A stretch of DNA of 64,000 bases from Gigaspora rosea (lineage: Eukaryota > Glomeromycota > Glomeromycetes > Diversisporales > Gigasporaceae), in the NCBI GenBank assembly GCA_003550325.1, contig QKWP01000114.1, forward strand, positions 381,814-445,813. Reading direction: 5' to 3'. The notes below the pieces were generated by a model that saw only the letters and a program-made list of their open reading frames with translations, had not been told where the DNA came from and searched no databases. The position numbers were made by a program, and so were the translations under genes. Shown piece by piece: positions 57,233 to 64,000 of the stretch. Numbering within the stretch: the stretch's first letter is position 1; each line of letters begins with the position of its first letter.

Positions 57233-57550
57233 CCATCCAACAAAAAACTTTAAAATAAATCTAAATGTTTGTTTTACCAACCAAATAAGATGCAATTAAA
57301 ATAGTTCAAGGAAAAACTTTTTGTAGGTAATTTAAAAGAAGCCTCTATAGCTTTATTGTCATGGTAATTAAGAAGCAATCTGTATTACTGTAAAAGAATA
57401 AAGATGCAACCTGTGCATCTAAAAAAGTGCGATCCATTTATGTATAAAGACATATAATCAATTGATTATTACTTTAAAAACTTCATAATTAGCTTTTCTA
57501 TAATACCATAAATAGGTTTGATTTACATAGTACACTGAACACCCTATTGT

Positions 57551-58985
57551 TACATCCTGAACTATCATACTTTTACTATTATGCTATGTTTATTATCATG
57601 TGAAATGTTATTATTGTATCAAAAAAAAAGAAAAAAATACTATCATGTTACTAACATCTCAAACTATTATGCATGTCTAATACTAACTACTGTGCTACTA
57701 ACTATCTTGCTATGTCCTGAACTATCATGCTTTCACTATCATGCTATGTTAGTTATCATATGAAATGTTAGTATTGTATTAAAAAAAAATACTACTGTAC
57801 TATTATCTTGCTATATCTGGAACTAACATGCTTTACTATCAGCTATTGTACATTTGTTATTATACTATATTCCATTTGTTCTAAAAAAAAGTAATGTTAA
57901 TACTGTATATAAAAAAATATTACTATCTTACTAATGTGCCAACTATCGTGCTTCTTCTATAGTACTATGTTCATTAAGGTGCTACATTCTTTTCTAAAAA
58001 AAAAAGAAACATTAGTACTATGTATATATATACTACTGTGCTACTAACTATCTTACTATATACCAAATTATTATGCCTCTACTATCATATATTTGTTATC
58101 ACTCTACATTCCATTCTAAAGAAAAAAAGAAATGCTAATACTGTACATAAAATATATATATATATATATTACTATATTACTAATATTCTGAACTATTATA
58201 CCTCTACCATATTGTCACAAAATAACACACAGTAGTAAAATTGCAATTTTTAGCCTAAATTAAGCTTAATTCAGGCTGAACCTCAAAACAATGCCCATGC
58301 CTATTATTTCATAACAATAAGGTACTATCATACTAGGTTCCCATTCTAAAGAAAAAAGAAACATTAGTACTATATAAAAAAAATACTACTGTGCTACTAA
58401 ATATCTTGTTATACCTGAGCCATTATGTTTCTACTATTATAATATATTAGCTATCATGCAAAATGTTAGTACTGTATTAAAAATACTACTGTGTTACTAA
58501 CTATCTTGCTACATTCTAAACTATCATTATTGTACTACAAGAAAAAAGAATTATTAGTACAGTATATATATATATAATATTATTATGCTACTAACATCCC
58601 AAATTATCATGCATTGCTATGTTCATTATCATGCTACATTTTGTTCTAAAAAAAGAAATATTTGTACTGTATATAAAAAAACTACTATGCTACTGAACTA
58701 TCATTTTTTCTATCATGTTATGTTTATTATTGTACTATATTTCATTCTAAAGAAAAAAGAAACATTAGTACTATATAAAAAAATACTACTGTGCTACTAA
58801 CTATCTCACTATGTCCTGAACTAACATGCTTTACTATTATACTTTTGTTATCATGCTACATTCTATTTTAAAGAAAAAAGAAATGTTAGTACTGTATATA
58901 TATCAAAAAAATTATTATATGTTACTAAAATCTAAACTATTATGCTTCTACTAATTTACTATATTTGTTATTATGCTAAATAAAA
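57551..58985. repeat. Minisatellite, ~100-115 bp unit, about 12 copies
   Basis: The unit is built as TACTACTGTGCTACTAACTA, TCTTGCTATGTCCTGAACTA, TCATGCTTCTACTATCATGC, then ...TGTTAGTACTGTAT and an A-run. Copies are seen at ~57625, 57700, 57795, 57920, 58030, 58390, 58490, 58585, 58680, 58790 and 58905. A foreign ~110-bp segment interrupts at 58213-58322. Small frames inside are by-products. Confidence 0.85.
58213..58322. repeat. Short insertion with AATAATGCCCAT-type ends
   Basis: GTCACAAAATAACACAC at the left and CCTATTATTTCATAAC at the right break the minisatellite rhythm. AAACAATGCCCATGCCTATT resembles AAATAATGCCCATAGGCGTT at 56872 and AAATAATGCCCATGTGCACT at 2351. Confidence 0.45.
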
Positions 58986-60194
58986 AAATGATACCACAAT
59001 AGGCAATGTATTAGTACAATACAATACCCATACTACACTCATCTTTAGCTCCCTTAAAGCAACTCATGTGCCTAGTTAGTTAAAAAAATTGTTTGTAAAA
59101 GATTTAACATAATACTGTAATAAATAATAGTAATTAAAAGATGTATACTTGTCTCATAATATGATTTAAAACAATTGGTTCAATTTGATTTATTTCCTGT
59201 ATTCAAGTTTGGTTTGTCTTTTTTTATTTTTTTTCTTTTCAATTTGCATTTTGTAATTCATGATTTGATTGGCTAATTAATATTGATATATTATAACTAA
59301 AATATCTAGAATTATCTGATCTATGCTTCTTTACTATAATAGGTGTAATCTGCATTACCTATTTTGGTAATATTCTTGACTGTAGTTATTTTTAACTATA
59401 GAAGTCTAGAAATATTCTAAAATCAAATAATATTCCAACTATTTATAAACTAGTATTTCTGATTATTATATAAGATATACTATAGTTATACATATGTTAG
59501 AAAAATTTTTTATATAAAATTTAAGTAATTAGCATTTATATAATCAATCTATTTTTTATAATAAATTGCAATAGTAGGTTTTTTTCAAATAGCATTTTTA
59601 GAAGTAGTTCATTTATATAAATATTTTTTGCTTTTAAGTTTAAATAAGAAAAACAATAAATCTAAAAGAATCATGCCTTCAAAAATGGACTTTATTTTAG
59701 TTTTTGTAATATATACTTTAATGTGATAAAACTTTTTTCTTAAACTTTTTAAACAAAACTTATATATCTAACTAATATTATATATTTCTAAAAATAATAG
59801 AATAAACTACAACCTTTAAATAGTTTATAAGAATATATATACTTTATGTTTTATATAGTCTTGTACAGTTTGGATATTGAATTTAAAAAATATATTTATA
59901 AGATAAATAGAAGTAATTTAGTAAAAAAAAATAATTTAGCATTTTGATATCTTATAGACTAATAATTAGAATTAAGGTTCTAAAGTTCAGTTTAGTTTAA
60001 TAAAAATTCAGTTTCAGGTTCAATAAAACTAAACCTAAACCTAAACTTGAAAAATTTTTGAATCTGAACTTAAAGTTATTAATATGAACTAAATTTGAAC
60101 TTAAATAAATTTAGTACTGGTTTAGTTCAAAGTTTATGAACATGTTCAAGATTCATAATATATATGCATTTTTATCTAATTCACAAAGTTAGTA
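58986..60194. other. Non-genic AT-rich sequence with TTCAGTTTAGTTT low complexity
   Basis: At ~59970-60150 words such as AGTTTAGTTTAATAAAAATT, AAACCTAAACCTAAAC and TGAACTTAAAGTT recur in both orientations, comparable in style to 1216-1496. No gene. Confidence 0.45.
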
Positions 60195-60575
60195 TCAATT
60201 AGTAAAATTTAGAAAATTATAAAAATATATATAATTTTATTAATTAAATTATACAAATTTCTATAATTCTTTAAATTCTACTAATTGATTATAACTTCTT
60301 GTACTAAGTAAGCTTGTTCAGCACCAAAAAATATATCAAATTAGTATACTTTACTTTACTTTTTTTAAATTTTGAAAAAAGGATACTTAATTTTAAAAAT
60401 TTTTATTAAAAATTTAAAATTAAGCATTTTTGACACAAATTTTAATAAAAATAAAATATACCAATAATTATTTTTTGGTGCTAATCAAGTTTATTTAAAT
60501 CAAACAGTTATAGTAGTTCCAATTAGTAAAATTTAGAGAATTATGAAAATTTTTATAATTTTATTAATAAAATTT
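60195..60575. repeat. Foldback, copy C1
   Basis: The arms carry TACTAATTGATTATAAC, AAGTAAGCTTGTTCAGCACC, AAAAAATATATCAAATTAGT and the inverted forms up to GAGAATTATGAAAATTTTTA. It is the sister of 61933-62255, and both abut the pogo-like element. Confidence 0.7.
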
Positions 60576-60727
60576 TACAGGACCTCCTATAATCACCAAG
60601 TCCATTGCATCCTATTTTGGTGATTGTTTAGAGGTGTGACTATAAATAAAATACCTCATCATGGTCATATAACCAAAGGCCAATAAGTAATATATTTGCA
60701 TCTATTTGAAATACTATTAAAAATTTA

Positions 60728-61010
60728 ATCCAGTGCCCCAATTTGAATAAAACAACTACTAGAGTATTTAACTCAATGAGATGATTCTAAAAAGTCCAAA
60801 AGCATCCAAATTTAATTACAAAATGCTAAGTTATTAAGGATTTTTCACTCAAATATTTAAATTTAATTAATTTTTAATTATGTAAAGTGATACAAATCCT
60901 TAACGATCTCAGGAGCATGTAATTCAATTTTAACAATTTTGAACTCATTAGAATCATCTTATTGAGATGAACATTATGGTAGTTGTTTTCATTCAAATCA
61001 GGTCATTGGA
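60728..61010. repeat. Palindrome, family B, copy 2 (diverged)
   Basis: The left arm TCCAGTGCCCCAATTTGAAT...CAATGAGATGATTCTAAAAA and right arm TAGAATCATCTTATTGAGAT...ATTCAAATCAGGTCATTGGA pair around ~60870. Read inverted, the right arm aligns to copy 1 through ACTACCATAATGTTCATCTC and GAGATCGTTAAGG. Confidence 0.75.
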
Positions 61011-61013
61011 TTT

Positions 61014-61635
61014 CCTATAAGAAAAGTGGTATGAGTGGTGGTACAGGTTGGTATTAGGAATGTTCGAAATGGCACAGATCTTGTGGCACATACAGGAACA
61101 TTTTACAAAATAGCACGGTAAAAATGGCATAGACATTGTGGTAATGGGTGGCACATAATATCATGTCATATGAAATGGCATGTTCAGATAACACGTATGT
61201 GTATATTACACATGTATTGACTCGTGATACATGTTGGCTCATTTCGTGGAAAGCGAAAAATTAGTAAAGGATTTTTTTTAAAAAACAGAGAGATATCTCA
61301 TGAAGCCTCCATATATGTCTTAACAAAAAAAATTTCTTACAAAATTTTGCTTCATATGTAGTTAGCTTGTTTATCTTATATTGATTACTTATATAAATTT
61401 ATGTTTTAATAGTTAATCCATATCATTATCACAGTGGCACATGAATTTACATTTATTACCCATGCCAAATCCTATGCCGATTTGACTAGTAAACTGCCCA
61501 AAACCTGTGCCATTTATGGTTCAATTGGCATGGGCACACGGTCCCTCATAGTCCACTAAATCCGAACCAACTCGGGCTATACCTGTACAAATCTGAATCT
61601 TGACCCGTGCCTATATGATACATTTTTCTTATAGG
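61014..61635. mobile_element. MITE-like element, CCTATAAGAAAAG ends
   Basis: CCTATAAGAAAAGTGGTATG at the left and ATACATTTTTCTTATAGG at the right are inverted. Inside are repeated GGCACA/TGGCAT words and CATGGGCACACGG. The left end shares CTATAAGAAAAGTGG and GGTTGGTA with the element at 31072-31492. Confidence 0.65.
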
Positions 61636-61932
61636 GATTAAAGTTATTTGCTATCAAACCTTTAAGAAGCTTTAATAGATAATTTTAAATATATGAATAT
61701 AATATTGGTAGTCAGATTTTATAATTTGTATTTATTTAAAAATTGGTGACTATAATAAGGGGTTTTTATTAGTAAAATTGTTAAAAAATCAAATTTTTAT
61801 AGTGATAATAATTATTAGTAATTTGTGACTATAATGATATTTTTTACTATATTTTAAGTCCATCGCACAAAATTGGATGCTTAAATAGAGATGTAACTAT
61901 ATAGGGTGTGACTATAAAGAGGTCTACCTGTA

Positions 61933-62255
61933 CAAATTTATATATTTATCTAAATTTTACTAATTAAACCCAATTTTTTGCTTTAAGTAAACTTGTTCTG
62001 CACCAAAAAATATATCAAATTGGTATATTTTATTTTAATTTTTTTAAAATTTGTATCAAAGATACTTAATTTTGAATTTTTGATAAAAATTTTTAAAATT
62101 AAGTACCTTTTCTTCAAATTTTATAAAAAGTAAATAAATTATAATGTTTTAATATAATTTTTGGTGCTAAACAAGTTTACTTAATTCAAAAAGTTAGAGT
62201 CAATTAGTAGTATTTAGAGAATTATAGAAATTTATATAATTGTATTAATAAAATG
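61933..62255. repeat. Foldback, copy C2
   Basis: AAGTAAACTTGTTCTGCACC, AAAAAATATATCAAATTGGT and inverted TTTTTGGTGCTAAACAAGTT, AGAGAATTATAGAAATTTAT. It matches C1 arm for arm. Confidence 0.7.
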
Positions 62256-62614
62256 GGCGAATCTATTTGTAACCGTGGTTACAGTTCCGAGCCAATCAAA
62301 TTGCTAGATTAGGTATGACAAAAAAATTCAAAAAATTACAAATCGCAATAACTTCAAATTGTGCCTATGAAACCAATATTTTTTCTAGCTAAAAATGCTT
62401 CTTTAGGTGTTTTATTATATAATAAACCTTCTTCTAACTCTAAAACTAACCCTAACCCTAATCTGGTTACTGTCACCACCGGTGACAAGCACATTTTTTC
62501 TAATAAAATTATATATATTTTGAATTATTATTAATATCATCCAGGATGGTTTCACTAATTACTATCCCATGATTATTATTATAACTGATATTAATTGTCA
62601 ATCATCAGTGATAA
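62256..62614. other. Non-genic sequence
   Basis: CTAACCCTAACCCTAATC at 62445 is a very short telomere-like word. GTTACTGTCACCACCGGTGACA contains a CACCGGTG palindrome. No gene. Confidence 0.4.
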
Positions 62615-62884
62615 TTGATTGTTTTTTTTTTTTTAGTTTACTTATATTGCTTTATTTTTAGTGAACTTGTTATTGAAGCCTTTGCAATTGGAATCATTGT
62701 AGGAGTCATCGTCAAAGCCTGTAAATTTCGTGTTATTGGTGTTGTGGTTATTGGTGAATGTAATTTTGCTATGGTTTTCTTTTTCATTGGTGCTTTTTAT
62801 TTCACTATGGTTTTTGCATTTGTGATTTCGCTATGGCTTTTAATGTCATTGGAGGTTGTGATTTCATTGTTGTTTTCTGTATAG
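62615..62884 (+). repeat. GT-rich degenerate repeat with hydrophobic frame
   Basis: Words such as GTTATTGGTG, TTTCACTATGGTTTT and TTTCGCTATGGCTTTTAATG recur. The 89-codon frame is almost purely hydrophobic (FVISLWLLMSLEVVISLLFS) with no domain. It resembles the region at 29408-30235. Repeat more likely than gene. Confidence 0.45.
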
Positions 62885-62919
62885 TTCATTAGTGAATTAT
62901 ATATATATAATCTTACATA

Positions 62920-63200
62920 AGATATTACGGCCCATAATATTACAAAAATCTTATGATCAATGAGGTTGATTACGCAATATATTACGCTATATTACAGTAA
63001 TATTATGGTTATTATTTCGAAATATTTTGAAATATATTTCAAATAAAAAAATGCAAATAACCTCCTCTACAGGAGTTGCATACTCATGCAAATCAATAAA
63101 CTAAAGTGTGCAGGAGGTATTATTTTGATATTTTTGCATTGTTTCGCAATATTTTGCAAATTTTTGCAAATTTTTAAAAATTTTTAAAAATAAATAAATG
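62920..63200. repeat. Degenerate foldback around CCTCCTCTACAGGAG
   Basis: AAAAAATGCAAATAACCTCC at ~63050 pairs loosely with GGAGGTATTATTTTGATATT-TTTGCAT at ~63114. Flanking ATATTACG/CGCAATATT words recur in both orientations. Confidence 0.5.
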
Positions 63201-63479
63201 ATATACATATTCACATAATTATACTTTTTACAGGTTTTCGCAATATTTCGCACAGTTTTACAATTTAATATAAATTTTATATTTTTTATTTATTATTATT
63301 ATACATTATATTTTATATTTATTAAATATACATTTTTAATTAATATTATACTTTATTATATATTATATATTATTTTTATATTATTACAAATATTTTAAAC
63401 TACTTTCGCACTTTGTCGCATTTAATTCTATTACTATATACAAAAAACTAGCACTAAATACTTAATTTCGCTCACCCCA

Positions 63480-64000
63480 CAGTTAGCTATAAAAATAAAC
63501 TATTATATTCTTTATATTCACCCATTCACTTATATTTGCTTACATTCGCTCATATTTGCTACTTCTTGCAAAGTGCTGAAAAAGTTAGAATTAGTGTTCT
63601 TGTAAAGTGCTAGAAAAGGTAGGTCATTTTCTTGTAAAGTTCTGAAAAAAGTAAGAAAAATAATAAAATAAAATAAAAAATAAGTAAAAAAAAACAAATA
63701 AAAAACTAAAAACAAATCTGAAAAAATAACAAAAAAACAAACCCGAAAAAAATAAACTATTATATTTGCTTATATTCGCCAATATTTGCTTATATTCGAT
63801 TATATTCGTTCATATTCATGCCTTCAAAGTGCCAGAAACATTAGAATTGGTGTTCTTGTAAAGTGCTGGAAAGTCAGGTTGTTTTTTTGCAAAGTTCTGA
63901 AAGAAGTAAAGGATAAAGAAAGTAAAATAAAATTAAAAAATAAGTAAAAAAAAAAGAAAAAAAACAAAAAACAAAAATGTAAGCAAACTAAATAAAAAAA
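63480..64000. repeat. Tandem duplication, period ~260 bp, with TTATATTCGCT microrepeats
   Basis: TTAGAATTAGTGTTCTTGTA-AAGTGCTAGAAAAGGTAGGT at ~63586 recurs as TTAGAATTGGTGTTCTTGTA-AAGTGCTGGAAAGTCAGGTT at ~63840. Both are followed by AAAGTTCTGAAAAAAGTAAG-type and A-rich tracts. Heptad-like TATATTCGCT/CATATTTGCT words precede each copy. It continues to the window edge. Confidence 0.75.

Larger units (their letters stand above)
55361..57548. mobile_element. 2.2-kb TIR element inserted in the minisatellite
   Basis: GGGGTGTTCGATGTACTATA-TAAACC at the left and GGTTTGATTTACATAGTACA-CTGAACACCC at the right are inverted. Minisatellite units lie directly outside both ends. Contents are a repeat-coding minus-strand frame (55462-55656) and a complete hAT element (55807-57232). 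Superfamily uncertain. Confidence 0.65.
60576..61932. mobile_element. Pogo-like TIR element, copy B, with nested elements
   Basis: The left end TACAGGACCTCCTATAATCA and the inverted right end TACAGGTAGACCTCTTTATA lie at TA. The body matches 46623-47883 in reverse: ATAATCACCAAGTCCATTGC and GTGACTATAAATAAAATACC at the left, ATTGGTGACTATAATAAGGG at the right. A family B palindrome (60728-61010) and a MITE (61014-61635) sit in the middle. It lies between two foldbacks of one family. No transposase. Confidence 0.8.

Noticed and set aside
1..64000. tRNA, rRNA or other structured RNA genes
   Set aside because: No tRNA-like B-box arrangement with a cloverleaf, and no rRNA-like conserved stretch, was noticed by eye. 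A covariance-model scan would be needed to exclude small ncRNAs.

Overview
The window looks like nuclear DNA from a filamentous fungus with a large, AT-rich, transposon-swollen genome. The best guess is an arbuscular mycorrhizal fungus (Glomeromycotina). This rests on short (74-115 nt) GT-AG introns, a secreted kelch protein and a secreted multicopper oxidase with AT-rich codon use, LINE relics with RNase H or zinc-binding C-termini, and very many foldback/MITE-like elements. The assignment is inference; no marker gene proves it. Only two host protein genes can be supported in 64 kb: a kelch-repeat gene (7991..9468, minus, three exons, with a frame break before its membrane segment) and a complete seven-exon multicopper oxidase gene (24113..26286, plus) that keeps all ten copper-binding histidines and the T1 cysteine. 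No tRNA, rRNA or CRISPR was seen.

Layout. 1-2.7 kb: an old foldback with elements nested inside it. 3.7-4.3 kb: tandem duplication. 6.2-6.4 kb: two small foldbacks. 8-9.5 kb: kelch gene. 9.6-9.9 kb: TIR element. 10.1-12.3 kb: dead Tc1/mariner-type element carrying several nested elements. 13-22 kb: a series of inverted-repeat elements, among them a 129-bp hAT-like MITE with a perfect 8-bp target duplication. 24.1-26.3 kb: multicopper oxidase, followed at once by a hAT-type MITE. 28.9-29.3 kb: assembly gap. 31-33 kb: MITEs and a tandem array. 33.1-44.1 kb: a decayed plus-strand LINE broken by several insertions. 44.2-47.9 kb: two TIR elements full of long palindromes. 50.5-52.1 kb: a 5'-truncated minus-strand LINE between near-perfect direct repeats. 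54-59 kb: a possible solo LTR with a hAT MITE inside it, a hAT transposase relic, and a ~110-bp minisatellite split by an element. 60-62.3 kb: a pogo-like element related to the one at 46.6 kb. 62.5-64 kb: GT-rich and tandem-duplicated sequence.

The most notable signal is a family of long palindromes built from a ~200-bp conserved unit (core CCGATTTGGATGATCTAACC). Every copy lies inside a different TIR-bounded element: 10.1, 15.0, 44.2 and 46.6 kb, with a diverged version at 44.3 and 60.7 kb. The two versions share a sequence skeleton and occupy the equivalent central place in two related pogo-like elements, so they may be one ancient component carried by, or targeted to, several transposon families. 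A second clear result is a GTCCGGGACATGTCC-rich hAT MITE family with three copies of different length (437, 381 and 258 bp), each flanked by its own perfect 8-bp target duplication.
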